A DNA stretch of 64,000 nucleotides from UBA952 sp044361535 (GTDB lineage: Bacteria; Bacteroidota; Bacteroidia; Flavobacteriales_D; Crocinitomicaceae), in contig JBIKIQ010000010.1 of the NCBI GenBank assembly GCA_044361535.1, positions 66,040-130,039 of the forward strand, given 5' to 3'. Positions within the stretch are counted from its first letter, which is position 1, and every line of letters starts with the position of its first letter. Positions 26,832-36,211 of this stretch are shown here, piece after piece. The notes under the pieces are model-generated. The model saw only the letters and a list, made by a program, of their open reading frames with translations, was not told the origin of the DNA and searched no databases. The translations under genes were made by a program, and so were the position numbers.

Positions 26832-27599
26832 TTACTTAGTTTTAAAGGAGTTGATTGCATTAACCGTGAATTCGCTCAAGACAAGTTTTCCACTCATTCC
26901 AGCTCTTTCACTCAATAATTGGCCCCAATGATCAGTGCCTTCCCAAAAGACTTTTTTCAACATAGACATTGCCTCTGGGTTTGATTTAGCTAATTTATTG
27001 GCTAACTTTTCAACTTCTGTATCAAGCTCTTCAATTGAATCAAAAATTTCTGAATACAACCCTTTGTGCTTTGCCCATTTGGCAGATCTCCATTCTGTAG
27101 CATTAATTGCTAATTCGCTCATTGCGGACAAACCAATTTTTCTTTCAACGGCGGGACCAACAACAAAAGGGCCAATACCCACAGCCAATTCTGAAAGTTT
27201 AACCTCGGCATGTTTTGTCGCTAAACAGTAATCAACAGCGGACGCTATGCCAACGCCTCCGCCAACAGCCTTTCCTTGCACACGACCTATGATGAATTTT
27301 GGACACGTTCTACATGCATTGATTACTTTTGCAAAACCAGAGAAAAATTGCTTACCGGTTTCGAAGTCTTGAATAGAAATTAATTCGTCAAAACTCGCCC
27401 CCGCGCAAAAAGCCTTCTCACCCGTAGATTTTAATACAATAACTCGAACCTCGTCATTATTTCCCAGTTCAGCTATCGTTTCAGCTAATTTTCCTAGGAT
27501 TTTTCCAGGTAAAGAATTACTAAGAGGGTGACCAAATTCTATTGTTGCTATATGATGATTAATGGTAAATTCTACACTTCCTAAATCCTTTGCTTCCAT
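26832..27599 (-). CDS. Enoyl-CoA hydratase/isomerase family protein
   Basis: A 255-residue crotonase-fold protein. The oxyanion-hole motifs are KAFCAGASFDEL (Ala66-Gly67) and GGGVGIASAVDYCLA (around Gly114). Glu137 in LSELAVGIGP occupies one usual catalytic position; the second catalytic Glu is not obvious, so the reaction may not be simple hydration. Substrate unknown. It sits four bases after the coiled-coil membrane protein gene and 9 bases before the gtrA-like gene. Confidence 0.9.
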   Translation of the reverse strand: MEAKDLGSVEFTINHHIATIEFGHPLSNSLPGKILGKLAETIAELGNNDEVRVIVLKSTGEKAFCAGASFDELISIQDFETGKQFFSGFAKVINACRTCPKFIIGRVQGKAVGGGVGIASAVDYCLATKHAEVKLSELAVGIGPFVVGPAVERKIGLSAMSELAINATEWRSAKWAKHKGLYSEIFDSIEELDTEVEKLANKLAKSNPEAMSMLKKVFWEGTDHWGQLLSERAGMSGKLVLSEFTVNAINSFKTK

Positions 27600-27603
27600 T
27601 CTA

Positions 27604-28587
27604 TTATTTTAAAGTAAAACTATCTGTACCTATTAAATTTCCTTCACAGTAAATGCGAACTTTGTAGGTGCCTTTGGTGGCTTTTTCTCCTCTCATATCA
27701 TAGTAAATACCTACGTCAATGCTGTTATTATCATAATCAATATCTCTTTTTTCAGAGAATGGCATTGTTGTCCCATCTACGCTAACCACATTCGAACTTC
27801 TTGATTGAAGTGTTTTACCTTCTGGAGTAATTACTTGCATATAAACCGTTTTCTTACCAGCAGTTGTTAATGAATTAGAACCAACCGTAAATAAACACTT
27901 TATTTGAATTGTTTCTTTCGCTTTTGTAGTTTCTTTTGTAGTATTGTTTCTTTTCAACTCCATTCCGCTTGAGGTAAAGCTGTAAGCTTGCAGTTTTGAA
28001 CCTTGTTTTACCTTCGCAGAGGTTTCTTCTGCCACTTTTTTGTATTCATCTCGTTCTGTTTCTGTTGAATTTAACTTGTCAGATGTTTCATTAAGGTCAG
28101 TTTGAATTTTTTTGTTCAATTGGTTAAGTTGATCAATTTCTTTGATATAACTTTTCATGATTTCTCGAAGAGTTTCATTCTCTTTCTCCATTTTTAATAA
28201 TTTGGAATAGGTTAAATTCCCTTGACTTTTCAGCGTGTTAATCTGATTCAATAAACCTTGTATTTTGGATTTTTCGATATTTAAACTATCTGATTTCGAT
28301 TTATCCATTTTAATTAACTCATCGTAATTGTTCAACATATTTGTTAAGTTGGTTTTCAAATCATTCGATCTCCCTTCAATGTCAACAACAGAGCCTATTG
28401 ATTTATTTACCTCGTTTAAATCTGATTTAAGCTTCGTATTCTCGCCTAAAGCTTTATTCAATTCCTGAATTTTATCTGAATATAACTTCGATAGATAGGC
28501 AATTCCCCCAATTAACCCAATTATGGCAATTAATAGAACTACGATTACTTTTTTCGAGGAATCTACTTTTTTTATTTCTTCTGACAT
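27604..28587 (-). CDS. Coiled-coil membrane protein, Bacteroidetes-specific
   Basis: A 327-residue protein with one transmembrane helix (about 13-33), a long coiled coil (35-200) and a C-terminal beta domain (about 210-327) with VYMQVITPEGKTL and GTYKVRIYCEGNLIGTDSFTLK. The beta domain resembles the C terminus of an unnamed family widespread in Bacteroidetes. Topology suggests a short cytoplasmic N terminus with the coil and beta domain in the periplasm. Function unknown. It is the first gene of a probable operon with the crotonase and GtrA genes. Confidence 0.75.
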   Translation of the reverse strand: MSEEIKKVDSSKKVIVVLLIAIIGLIGGIAYLSKLYSDKIQELNKALGENTKLKSDLNEVNKSIGSVVDIEGRSNDLKTNLTNMLNNYDELIKMDKSKSDSLNIEKSKIQGLLNQINTLKSQGNLTYSKLLKMEKENETLREIMKSYIKEIDQLNQLNKKIQTDLNETSDKLNSTETERDEYKKVAEETSAKVKQGSKLQAYSFTSSGMELKRNNTTKETTKAKETIQIKCLFTVGSNSLTTAGKKTVYMQVITPEGKTLQSRSSNVVSVDGTTMPFSEKRDIDYDNNSIDVGIYYDMRGEKATKGTYKVRIYCEGNLIGTDSFTLK

Positions 28588-28666
28588 AACGTAAATTTTA
28601 ATTTATTTAAAGTGTAAAATTATTGGTTCTAAATGTATTATTCAATCAAAATTATTGAAATATTTA

Positions 28667-29347
28667 TTAATTATTTCCTAGTGAATATGCAGCTCCAAGT
28701 CCTGCCCCGAATCCCCAACCTGTGCTGGCAACTTTTCTTGTTTCCAAAAATCCTTGTAGCATCCAATTGGATTGATGCCAATAGGTTCCCTTAACGCCAA
28801 ACGAACAAGCATATTTCCATTGGGAATAACCCAAATTTTTATTCCAAATATAATCGATCCCCAAAAAATTTGCATAAGGAGATATATCACCGTTATAACC
28901 AAAAGGTATGTGATAAGATACACCATCAGGTAAAACAGTTATTAACAATCCTACTAATGTTCCCAAGTATCCTAATCCAAATACTGACCCTGAACTTGTT
29001 CCGTCATTTGCTGAATCAGCAAGACCAGAAATGAGTCCGATAAGAATAAGTGGTGGCCCGGCAAGTGAACCGACAGAGGCATGAATATGCTTAAAATTGT
29101 CTGTCCTTCTTTGGTATTCAAAATTGTAAACCAAACCTATTCTATTTTCAAATAGATATTCTCCAGTAAGCCCATAGTTGGTATAAAAGGAAGTGTCGAC
29201 AAAACCATAACTTGTTTTGAAGCCAACATAACCTTTTTTTTCTGTCAACTGAGCTTTTGATGAGAATGGAATCACTAGAAGAGCAAAAAGAAAACCAACA
29301 AACAGGGTTTTAATCGCAAATTCTACCTTTGTGCTTTTCATGGCCAT
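28667..29347 (-). CDS. Hypothetical outer-membrane-like protein
   Basis: A 226-residue protein with a signal peptide (about 1-33, ending SKAQ). The mature part is rich in Gly/Tyr/Phe with alternating beta strands and ends WGFGAGLGAAYSLGNN, typical of small outer-membrane barrels. A hydrophobic Gly-rich stretch (PPLILIGLISGLADS...GLGYLGTLVGLLITVL) is unusual for a barrel and may be a lipid-facing or inner-membrane segment. ATG at 29341 is an equally good start. The 5' end overlaps the 3' end of the upstream nuclease/phospholipase-like gene, indicating coupling. No family recognised. Confidence 0.6.
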   Translation of the reverse strand: MAMKSTKVEFAIKTLFVGFLFALLVIPFSSKAQLTEKKGYVGFKTSYGFVDTSFYTNYGLTGEYLFENRIGLVYNFEYQRRTDNFKHIHASVGSLAGPPLILIGLISGLADSANDGTSSGSVFGLGYLGTLVGLLITVLPDGVSYHIPFGYNGDISPYANFLGIDYIWNKNLGYSQWKYACSFGVKGTYWHQSNWMLQGFLETRKVASTGWGFGAGLGAAYSLGNN

Positions 29348-30332
29348 ATTGTTGTTCTAATTCTTCAAATTCCTTAATTAATTGAGCTGACGGTGGTTTA
29401 TTTTGTAATTCGCTTAAATTGGGTTGACCTGCATCTACCCAACATGTGTACCAAATTGAACCTATTGCAAGTATGGCATCTCTCATTCTTCGCTCTACCA
29501 TTCCATTTAAACGCAAGTGATAGGCATCTGAGAAAGATTTGGAGTAGGTCAAAACCGTTGTGTTTCCTCGTTGTTCATAGCTGTATTTTTGATCGGAAGG
29601 AAAATCGTTGGTTAATTCTCTTTCAAAATCTAATACAGAATCTAGTGCTAAATGAGATGATTTGATTGCATCCCAAGCAAAATCCAAGGTGTTTTTTACA
29701 TATTTACTTTTACCTGTAAAATAATCGTAGTTATCGGCATTTATTTCTACAAGTCTACTTTCCCAAAAACCATGAATTCCACGTTGGTTTGTTTTCTGCC
29801 CATTGTAATTTTCTGTGGTATGAAGTGGGACGTGTGCATCACCAATATAGTGTCCAATTTCTGCTGAATACTTTAATATTAAATCAACATTTTTTGTTTC
29901 AAATGCCTTCTGTAGTCTGAATTTCATTATTTGAATATGCCAAGGCACAATGCCATATGCCTGGAGTGTGTCTTCTGTAAATTTCTTTACGGCATCCTCC
30001 CATCTTCGAGGCATTACTTCAAAAGGATCTTCTTTTCCTTTGATGTAAAAATGGTCTAAATCAATATAGTGTCTTGGTGCTTCTCCTTCTACAGCGTATC
30101 TTCTTTTATCGGGATCGACGGAGTGTTCGGTAAGAAATTCTATGTGTTCTTTATAGAATCCAAACATTTCGGGTGGCAAAGTAAAAACGGCCACTCGATT
30201 TATTCGTTTATGTCCATAAAAACCCCATAGAACTTCCTTTGGGTCATTGTTTTCAATTAATGATGAACTTATCCAAAAGAGCAAGGGGATAGCTAAGAGT
30301 ACCGACCATCTGTAAATCATAGGATTGAACAT
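29310..30332 (-). CDS. S1/P1 nuclease- or phospholipase C-like zinc protein
   Basis: A protein of about 340 residues from the ATG at 30332, with an N-terminal hydrophobic signal. The zinc-ligand pattern of the S1/P1 nuclease and zinc phospholipase C superfamily is visible: WGFYGHKRINRVAVF, HYIDLDHF, AEIGHYIGDAHVPLHTT and HGFWESRLVE. It is likely exported and hydrolytic. Nucleic acid or phospholipid as substrate cannot be decided from sequence. A TTG at 30404 would lengthen the N terminus by 24 residues and place the signal internally, so I reject it. ATG 30320 is another option. Confidence 0.72.
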   Translation of the reverse strand: MFNPMIYRWSVLLAIPLLFWISSSLIENNDPKEVLWGFYGHKRINRVAVFTLPPEMFGFYKEHIEFLTEHSVDPDKRRYAVEGEAPRHYIDLDHFYIKGKEDPFEVMPRRWEDAVKKFTEDTLQAYGIVPWHIQIMKFRLQKAFETKNVDLILKYSAEIGHYIGDAHVPLHTTENYNGQKTNQRGIHGFWESRLVEINADNYDYFTGKSKYVKNTLDFAWDAIKSSHLALDSVLDFERELTNDFPSDQKYSYEQRGNTTVLTYSKSFSDAYHLRLNGMVERRMRDAILAIGSIWYTCWVDAGQPNLSELQNKPPSAQLIKEFEELEQQYGHEKHKGRICD

Positions 30333-30438
30333 TTTTACTGTTTGAATATTCAACACGAAGATACAAAGTAATTTGAATAGTAAACTCAAATTTGATTTTA
30401 ACAAATCAAGAGCGTTAAGTTAATTTATAAACATTGAT

Positions 30439-31374
30439 TTAAAAACGATCATTAAATGCTTTACTAAGTCTCAGGTTAAGACCTAAAAATCCTTCACCAT
30501 CATAAACAAATGGGCCAATATCAATTCCAAAACGATAACCAGTTTCATAGCCACCAAATCGAGGTTTAATTTCAAGTCCAATTGGAAAATAGGTTAGCGG
30601 AACAAATTCGTCGAACCAACTGTAGCCTATGTCAGCACCAATGTATGGATCTACAATTCCGTCAAAACCATTTAATGGATATATTTTTAAATTTGCATTT
30701 GCTGACAATAGACCCAATCCTGCTTCTATGGCCATAAAACGGTTAAGGTATTGTTGAATACTCAAACCGAATAGGATTGGATTTACACCGATAGATGCAG
30801 TTAAAACTGTTCGGTAATCGGGAGGTTGAGGATTGAATAGAGGCACTCTTTCTTCTTTTGGAATTTCTGCTAGTTTTTTACTGTAAACTTTTGAATATCT
30901 TACTCCAAAAACAGGAATTGTGTAGGATTCCTCAAAATCCTTGAGCACACCCACACCTGCATTTAATTCAATGTTCCAATGATTGCTCAACAGATATGAA
31001 TAGGTTATAGAACCTCCAATTATTCTACCTGCTGACTCCTTTGTACCATATATTTTGGACCATCCAGCTGAAAATCCAAAGTTGTGTTTCAATGGTTCGT
31101 AGTTAAATAAGTTGAAACCAGCATTTAAGCCGAGAGTAGTTGTACTCCAATAATATACCGGAGGACTGTAAATATCAATATATCCATTTCCCGTAATGCA
31201 AGGTAAACTTACCGCTCCTTCCAAATAGAAATAATCAGATAAATGCTGACGATACATTATTCCTAACCCAAAATTATTCGTATTTGCACCTCCAATTGCT
31301 CCAACAGATGATGCGTATTGAGTAAATGAATAAGAATAGCTAAATAGAAGTAAATAAGATACTAGATATTTCAT
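30439..31374 (-). CDS. Putative outer-membrane beta-barrel protein
   Basis: A 311-residue protein from ATG 31374, with a signal peptide ending SYSFTQ. It is dominated by alternating aromatic/Gly strands (YFYLEGAVSLP, TTLGLNAGFNLF, HNFGFSAGWSKIYG, NIELNAGVGVL, GLEIKPRFGGYETGYRFGIDIGPFVY), suggesting about 10-14 barrel strands and a C-terminal aromatic residue (KAFNDRF). No family recognised. An upstream in-frame start at 31482 would add 36 residues without a signal peptide. Confidence 0.68.
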   Translation of the reverse strand: MKYLVSYLLLFSYSYSFTQYASSVGAIGGANTNNFGLGIMYRQHLSDYFYLEGAVSLPCITGNGYIDIYSPPVYYWSTTTLGLNAGFNLFNYEPLKHNFGFSAGWSKIYGTKESAGRIIGGSITYSYLLSNHWNIELNAGVGVLKDFEESYTIPVFGVRYSKVYSKKLAEIPKEERVPLFNPQPPDYRTVLTASIGVNPILFGLSIQQYLNRFMAIEAGLGLLSANANLKIYPLNGFDGIVDPYIGADIGYSWFDEFVPLTYFPIGLEIKPRFGGYETGYRFGIDIGPFVYDGEGFLGLNLRLSKAFNDRF

Positions 31375-31545
31375 TTTACTGATTTTATAGTATGCAAATT
31401 TGCTTAAAAACCTATTTTGTTGTATCAATGGGTTGATTTTTTTTTGAAAAGAGCATACTGGTTTAAGCTTAAAATACTCCAATACATGTCACAAATTAGA
31501 AGAAAATATAAATATTATTCTCATTTAGTAGTTGATTTGAGCGAT

Positions 31546-32313
31546 TCAATCAAATAGTCCTTTCTCATTTACTCCAATTCCAAATAATGCAAAATCATAT
31601 TTCGAAGGATCAATTGGGTCCATATTTTGAAGTTTCTCCATGAGTTCAACTAATGCCTTCCAATCATCCTGTTTTCGAGTGAGTAGCCCCAAAAAACGAG
31701 CATTTCTACTTGTATGAACATCGAGAGGTAAGTATAATTCAGATTTAGGAATGCTATTCCAAATTCCTAAATCAACTCCGCGATTATTTGGCCTAACCAT
31801 CCAACGTAAGTACATATTCAATCGCTTGCATGCTGAATTTTGAAGCGGATTTGAAATATGCTTTTCACTTCTTTTTTCATGAGCGACCTCTAAAAAGTGT
31901 TTTCGAAAATTAACGATTCTTCCTTTAACACCTGTATAATTTGGATGAGGTTTAAATGTAGCTTCTAATCCATTGTGGTTAAGGTAAATGTGTTGAAGTG
32001 AACGTAAGAAAAAGTCTAAGTCTTGTACATTAAATGTTCGATGAACAAAGTTCTTTAATTGATTTGGGTTATCGTAGTTAATTAAAAAATTAAAAGGTTC
32101 ATATTGCATAATATCTATGAGCTTTTCGCCATTTGAAATAATGCTCTTTCGATTTCCCCAAGCGATCGTTGCAATTAATAACCCAACTATTTCTCGGTCT
32201 TCTTTTTTTGTGAATTGGTGAACTAATTTTAAAGGGTCTGATTCCAGAAAATCGGGGTTTTCATACTGGTTTGCTTTAAAATCAAGATATTCTTTTAATT
32301 CAAGAAAATCCAT
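31546..32313 (-). CDS. TIGR02757 family protein
   Basis: A 255-residue member of the Bacteroidetes family TIGR02757, characterised by IATIAWGNRKSII, a central KHFLEVAHEKRSEKHIS segment, MYLRWMVRPNNRGVDLGIW, PLDVHTSRNARFLGLL and a C-terminal PSKYDFALFGIGV. The helical fold and the late motifs are reminiscent of HhH-GPD glycosylases, but function is unproven. It follows the ABC ATPase by five bases and is the last gene of the ribBA-lolD-TIGR02757 cluster. Confidence 0.9.
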   Translation of the reverse strand: MDFLELKEYLDFKANQYENPDFLESDPLKLVHQFTKKEDREIVGLLIATIAWGNRKSIISNGEKLIDIMQYEPFNFLINYDNPNQLKNFVHRTFNVQDLDFFLRSLQHIYLNHNGLEATFKPHPNYTGVKGRIVNFRKHFLEVAHEKRSEKHISNPLQNSACKRLNMYLRWMVRPNNRGVDLGIWNSIPKSELYLPLDVHTSRNARFLGLLTRKQDDWKALVELMEKLQNMDPIDPSKYDFALFGIGVNEKGLFD

Positions 32314-32318
32314 GTTCC

Positions 32319-32972
32319 TTAAGATTCTAACAAACCATCGGTAATCGTTATTTTGCGATCAGCCATATTTGCCAAAGATTCGTTGTGCGTAACAATCACA
32401 AAAGTTTGTTTCAACTCATCTCGTAAGAAAAAGAATAGTTCGTGCAGTTCTTTTGCATTTTTGCTGTCTAAATTTCCCGAAGGTTCATCGGCAAATATTA
32501 ATTTAGGGTCATTGATTAACGACCGACAAACAGCGATTCGTTGTTGTTCGCCTCCTGAAAGCTCATTTGGTTTGTGAAGCGCTCGTTCTTGAAGACCAAG
32601 CATTTCCAGTAGGCGCATTCCAGATTTTTTTGCATTTGTCATACTTTCTCCTTTAATCAATGCTGGTAGAATAGCATTTTCAAGCGCATTAAATTCGGGT
32701 AAAAGTTGATGAAATTGAAAGATGAAACCTAGTTTTTCATTTCGAAAAGCGGCAAGTTTTTTTTTCGACAAGCTAAATGGGTTAACGCCGTCAATAAAGA
32801 TCTTTCCGTCGTCAGGGGTATCTAAGGTGCCTAAAATTTGAAGTAAGGTTGTTTTTCCAGCCCCAGAGGATCCTACAATTGAAACAATTTCTCGTTCAGA
32901 GATGTGTAAATCAATCCCCTTTAAAATAGAAAGATTGCCAAATGATTTCTTAAGTCCTTGGGATTCAAGCAT
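32319..32972 (-). CDS. lolD: LolD-type ABC transporter ATP-binding protein
   Basis: A 217-residue ATPase with Walker A GSSGAGKTT (34-42), Q-loop FIFQFHQLLPEF, signature LSGGEQQR, Walker B LIFADEPSGNLD and switch His in VIVTHNE. Length and Q-loop (FQFHQLLPEF) match LolD, which powers lipoprotein release from the inner membrane with LolC/E. A candidate LolC/E permease lies about 7 kb away at 40239. The related FtsE/MacB ATPases are alternatives. Three bases separate it from ribBA. Confidence 0.87.
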   Translation of the reverse strand: MLESQGLKKSFGNLSILKGIDLHISEREIVSIVGSSGAGKTTLLQILGTLDTPDDGKIFIDGVNPFSLSKKKLAAFRNEKLGFIFQFHQLLPEFNALENAILPALIKGESMTNAKKSGMRLLEMLGLQERALHKPNELSGGEQQRIAVCRSLINDPKLIFADEPSGNLDSKNAKELHELFFFLRDELKQTFVIVTHNESLANMADRKITITDGLLES

Positions 32973-32975
32973 AAA

Positions 32976-34193
32976 TTACTTATCAATTTTTAGTGAATGT
33001 CCCATTTTATCGCGTTTTGTTTTTAAATAGGATTCGTTATGTCTATTACTTTCTATTTCTAAGGTTACATTTTCAATAATTTCTAATCCGTATCCAATTA
33101 GTCCAGATCTCTTTTTTGGATTGTTAGATAAGAGTCTCATTTTTTTAACGCCTAAATCTCGTAAAATTTGTGCACCGATACCATAATCTCTTTGATCTCC
33201 TTTGAATCCAAGTTTTATATTGGCTTCCAAAGTATCTAATCCTTCCTCTTGAAGCTTGTAAGCCTTCAATTTGTTCATCAGTCCAATACCTCTACCTTCC
33301 TGATTCATATATAAAATCACACCTTTTCCTTCTTTTTCAATAATTTCCATGGCTTTATGAAGTTGAGGGCCACAATCGCAGCGGCAAGAGCCAAAAATAT
33401 CACCCGTTAAACAAGATGAATGTACTCGCACTAAAACAGGTTCTTCTTCTGTCCATGTACCTTTTACTAAAGCTAAATTATCTTGCCCACTTGTCTTTTC
33501 TTTGTATGCAAAAAGCTGAAAATCACCAAATTCTGTTGGCATGTGTACGTCAACTACCCGGTCAATTAATGATTCGTTTTTAATTCGGTATTCAATTAAT
33601 TCAGCAATTGAAACGATTTTTAAATCAAATTTTTTGGCAATTTCAATCAGTTGAGGTAATCGAGCCATTGTTCCGTCCTCATTTAAGATTTCAACAATTA
33701 CTCCTGCTGGTTCAAATCCCGCCAATCTTGACAAATCTACAGCTGCTTCTGTGTGTCCGGCTCTTCGTAGCACCCCGCCATCTTTTGCACGAAGTGGGAA
33801 GATATGACCTGGTTTACCTAATTCGTTGGGGTCAATATTTGGATCTATTAATGCCAGAATTGTTTTTGATCGATCGCTTGTTGAAATTCCGGTTGTACAA
33901 CCATGTCCATTCAGATCGACAGATACTGTAAAGGGAGTTTCGTAGGTGGCGGAATTTTGCTGAACCATTAAATTAAGTCCCAATTCCTCACATCTTTTTT
34001 CGGTCAAAGGAGCGCAAATTAATCCCCTTCCATGTGTTGCCATAAAATTCACGACCTCAGGGGTTGCATTACGAGCCGCAGTTAAAAAATCTCCTTCGTT
34101 TTCGCGATCTTCGTCATCCACAACAATGACCACTTTTCCTGCCTGAATATCAGCAATTGCTTCTTCAATAGTATTTAGCTTGAAATCCTCCAT
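32976..34193 (-). CDS. ribBA: Bifunctional DHBP synthase / GTP cyclohydrolase II
   Basis: A 405-residue riboflavin-pathway enzyme. Residues 1-200 make 3,4-dihydroxy-2-butanone 4-phosphate (DDEDRENEGD 26-35, RAGHTEAAVDL 144-154). Residues ~205-405 open the imidazole ring of GTP. The cyclohydrolase zinc ligands Cys261, Cys272 and Cys274 (CLTGDIFGSCRCDCG) and the GTP-binding MNQEGRGIGL are present, so both halves look active. It heads the operon with lolD and the TIGR02757 gene. No FMN riboswitch is visible in the 120 bases upstream. Confidence 0.96.
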   Translation of the reverse strand: MEDFKLNTIEEAIADIQAGKVVIVVDDEDRENEGDFLTAARNATPEVVNFMATHGRGLICAPLTEKRCEELGLNLMVQQNSATYETPFTVSVDLNGHGCTTGISTSDRSKTILALIDPNIDPNELGKPGHIFPLRAKDGGVLRRAGHTEAAVDLSRLAGFEPAGVIVEILNEDGTMARLPQLIEIAKKFDLKIVSIAELIEYRIKNESLIDRVVDVHMPTEFGDFQLFAYKEKTSGQDNLALVKGTWTEEEPVLVRVHSSCLTGDIFGSCRCDCGPQLHKAMEIIEKEGKGVILYMNQEGRGIGLMNKLKAYKLQEEGLDTLEANIKLGFKGDQRDYGIGAQILRDLGVKKMRLLSNNPKKRSGLIGYGLEIIENVTLEIESNRHNESYLKTKRDKMGHSLKIDK

Positions 34194-34201
34194 AATTAAT
34201 G

Positions 34202-34209
34202 CAAATGTA
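34202..34209 (-). promoter_or_regulatory. -7 element upstream of ribBA
   Basis: CAAATGTA on the plus strand reads TACATTTG on the minus strand, a -7 element placed 8 bases before the ATG. No -33 TTG is found at the expected distance, so support is partial; it implies a very short leader. Confidence 0.35.
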
Positions 34210-34314
34210 CGACAATAATAATTTTGTAAGAAAATTGGTTAATGATAAGTAATGTTTACTACAATAGAAAAGTAAATATGTTTCAATTCAAGGATCCTTA
34301 TTACTTTTACAATT

Positions 34315-35418
34315 ATGCAAAGAACTACTATTAAAGAAATTACGAATTATCTGGAAAGTATAGCGCCACTTTCCACTCAAGAATCATATGATAATTGTGG
34401 TTTGTTAGTCGGGATTGGAGATGCAGAAGTCGAAAGAGTACTAATTTCATTGGATTGTACGGAAGAAATTATTGACGAAGCTATTGAGAAAAAATGCCAA
34501 TTGATTATTTCTCATCACCCAATAATTTTCCAAGGATTGAAAAAAATAAATGGCGATGATTATGTGCAGCGAGTAGTTATTAAAGCCATACAGAATAACA
34601 TTGCACTTTATGCAATTCATACAAATTTAGATAATTACAGATTTGGTGTAAATTTTGAAATTTCGAATAGACTTGGTTTAAAAAACACAAAGATTTTACT
34701 GCCCAAAGCAAATTCCTTAACCAAAGTAGTAGTTTATATACCGAGGGAATTTGCAGAAAAAGTGAGTGAAGCTATGTTTGATTCAGGAGCGGGAAGAATT
34801 GGGAATTATTCCGAATGTCATTTTAACACTGTTGGGACGGGAACGTATAAGCCAAGTGATTCCGCTAGACCTTTCGAAGGAAAGTCAGGGCGTAGAAGTT
34901 CTGTGGAAGAGGTGAAAGCGGAGTTTTTAGTAGAAAATAGTCGCGTTTCTGCTGTCCTTTCAGCAATGATTTCAGCCCATCCTTATGAGGAGGTTGCGTA
35001 CGACTTAATTTCGCTAAACAACAAAAACGAATTCGAGGGCTCAGGTATGATTGGTGAATTGGAGAGTGAAATTTCAGAAGATCAATTTTTAGATTTTGTG
35101 AAACAGACGTTTAATTGTGGTACGATCAAGTATACAAAAAAACTTGGAAAAGCTATTAAAAAAGTAGCTGTATGTGGAGGGTCGGGTAGTTTCCTTATTA
35201 CACAAGCTAAAGCAAAAAAAGCGGATGCTTTCATAACCTCTGATGTGAAATACCATGAGTTTTTTGATGCTGATAATCGTATTTTTTTAATGGATATTGG
35301 TCATTATGAAAGCGAACAATTCACAAAAGATTTAATTGCTGATATTCTTAAGAAAAATTTTAGTACCTTTGCAATCCATTTAACGGAACGAAATACGAAT
35401 CCAATAAATTACTGGTAA
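34315..35418 (+). CDS. NIF3-like dinuclear metal-centre protein (YqfO type)
   Basis: A 367-residue protein of the NIF3/DUF34 family. The N-terminal metal motif LIISHHPIIF and the C-terminal DIGHYESEQF flank an inserted CutA/PII-like domain (about 130-235) with SAHPYEEVAYD, the arrangement of Bacillus YqfO. The family forms hexameric toroids binding two metals. Its substrate is not firmly known, though GTP cyclohydrolase I type 2 has been proposed for relatives. It is three bases upstream of the zinc-ribbon gene, a conserved pairing in Bacteroidetes. Confidence 0.93.
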   Translation: MQRTTIKEITNYLESIAPLSTQESYDNCGLLVGIGDAEVERVLISLDCTEEIIDEAIEKKCQLIISHHPIIFQGLKKINGDDYVQRVVIKAIQNNIALYAIHTNLDNYRFGVNFEISNRLGLKNTKILLPKANSLTKVVVYIPREFAEKVSEAMFDSGAGRIGNYSECHFNTVGTGTYKPSDSARPFEGKSGRRSSVEEVKAEFLVENSRVSAVLSAMISAHPYEEVAYDLISLNNKNEFEGSGMIGELESEISEDQFLDFVKQTFNCGTIKYTKKLGKAIKKVAVCGGSGSFLITQAKAKKADAFITSDVKYHEFFDADNRIFLMDIGHYESEQFTKDLIADILKKNFSTFAIHLTERNTNPINYW

Positions 35419-35421
35419 TAC

Positions 35422-36168
35422 ATGGCAGCAAAAGCAGCAAAAAAAGAACTAAACATAGCGGATAAATTAGACGCTTTATTCGAGCTTCAAAAGATTGATT
35501 CTCAAATTGATAAGATTAGAACTGTTCGTGGTGAGTTACCACTTGAAGTTCAAGATTTGGAAGACGAGGTTGCAGGACTTCAAACAAGAATTTCAAACTT
35601 AGAGGAAGAGGTTGCTCAACTTGAGACGGAAGTTTCTGATCGTAAAAACGCTTCCAAAGATTCTGAAACAGCAATTTCTAAATACAAGGAGCAACAAAAT
35701 AATGTTAGAAATAACAGAGAGTATGATTCTTTATCTAAAGAAATTGAATTTCAAGAATTAGAAATTAAATTGCACGAGAAAAAATCCAAAGAGGCTAAAT
35801 TTAAAATAGAATCTAAGCAAGAAATTTTAGATGAAGCAAAAACTCAGTTAGAATTGAGAGCTTCTGATTTAGCGACAAAAAAATCTGAACTTGATGCCAT
35901 TATCTCTGAAACGCAAGTTGATGAAGATAAATTATTGAAATCATCAGATAACGCTAAGAAAAATATTGAAGAAAGATTGTTGTTTGCCTATGATAGATTG
36001 AGAACAAATGCTAAAAACGGTTTAGCTGTTGTTCCTGTTAATCGAGATGCATGTGGTGGATGTTTCAACAAAATCCCTGCACAGCGTCAGTTAGACATTG
36101 AAATGAAAAAGAAAATTATAGTTTGCGAACATTGCGGAAGAATTTTAGTTCCCAAAGTAGTAGCTTAA
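35422..36168 (+). CDS. Coiled-coil protein with C4 zinc ribbon
   Basis: A 248-residue protein. Residues ~12-185 form an almost continuous antiparallel coiled coil (ELQKIDSQIDKIRTVRGELP start). The C-terminal zinc ribbon has two Cys pairs: CGGCFNKIP and CEHCGRILVP. This is the family often annotated 'C4-type zinc ribbon/zf-RING_7', typically next to NIF3-like genes as here. It probably binds nucleic acid or protein; the exact role is unknown. A terminator hairpin directly follows the stop. Confidence 0.9.
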   Translation: MAAKAAKKELNIADKLDALFELQKIDSQIDKIRTVRGELPLEVQDLEDEVAGLQTRISNLEEEVAQLETEVSDRKNASKDSETAISKYKEQQNNVRNNREYDSLSKEIEFQELEIKLHEKKSKEAKFKIESKQEILDEAKTQLELRASDLATKKSELDAIISETQVDEDKLLKSSDNAKKNIEERLLFAYDRLRTNAKNGLAVVPVNRDACGGCFNKIPAQRQLDIEMKKKIIVCEHCGRILVPKVVA

Positions 36169-36175
36169 AAAATTG

Positions 36176-36201
36176 AAGCCGTCGAAAGACGGTTTTTTTT
36201 T
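36176..36201 (+). terminator. Rho-independent terminator with GAAA tetraloop
   Basis: CCGTC (36179-36183), GAAA loop, GACGG (36188-36192), then nine T. It ends the NIF3/zinc-ribbon operon and lies just upstream of the helicase ATG, ruling out a TTG start at 36173. Confidence 0.9.
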
Positions 36202-36211
36202 GTCATCAAAA

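Noticed and set aside
34194..34314. Possible FMN riboswitch before ribBA
   Set aside because: The 120-base gap lacks the conserved FMN-element sequences and most of it serves the divergent NIF3 gene.
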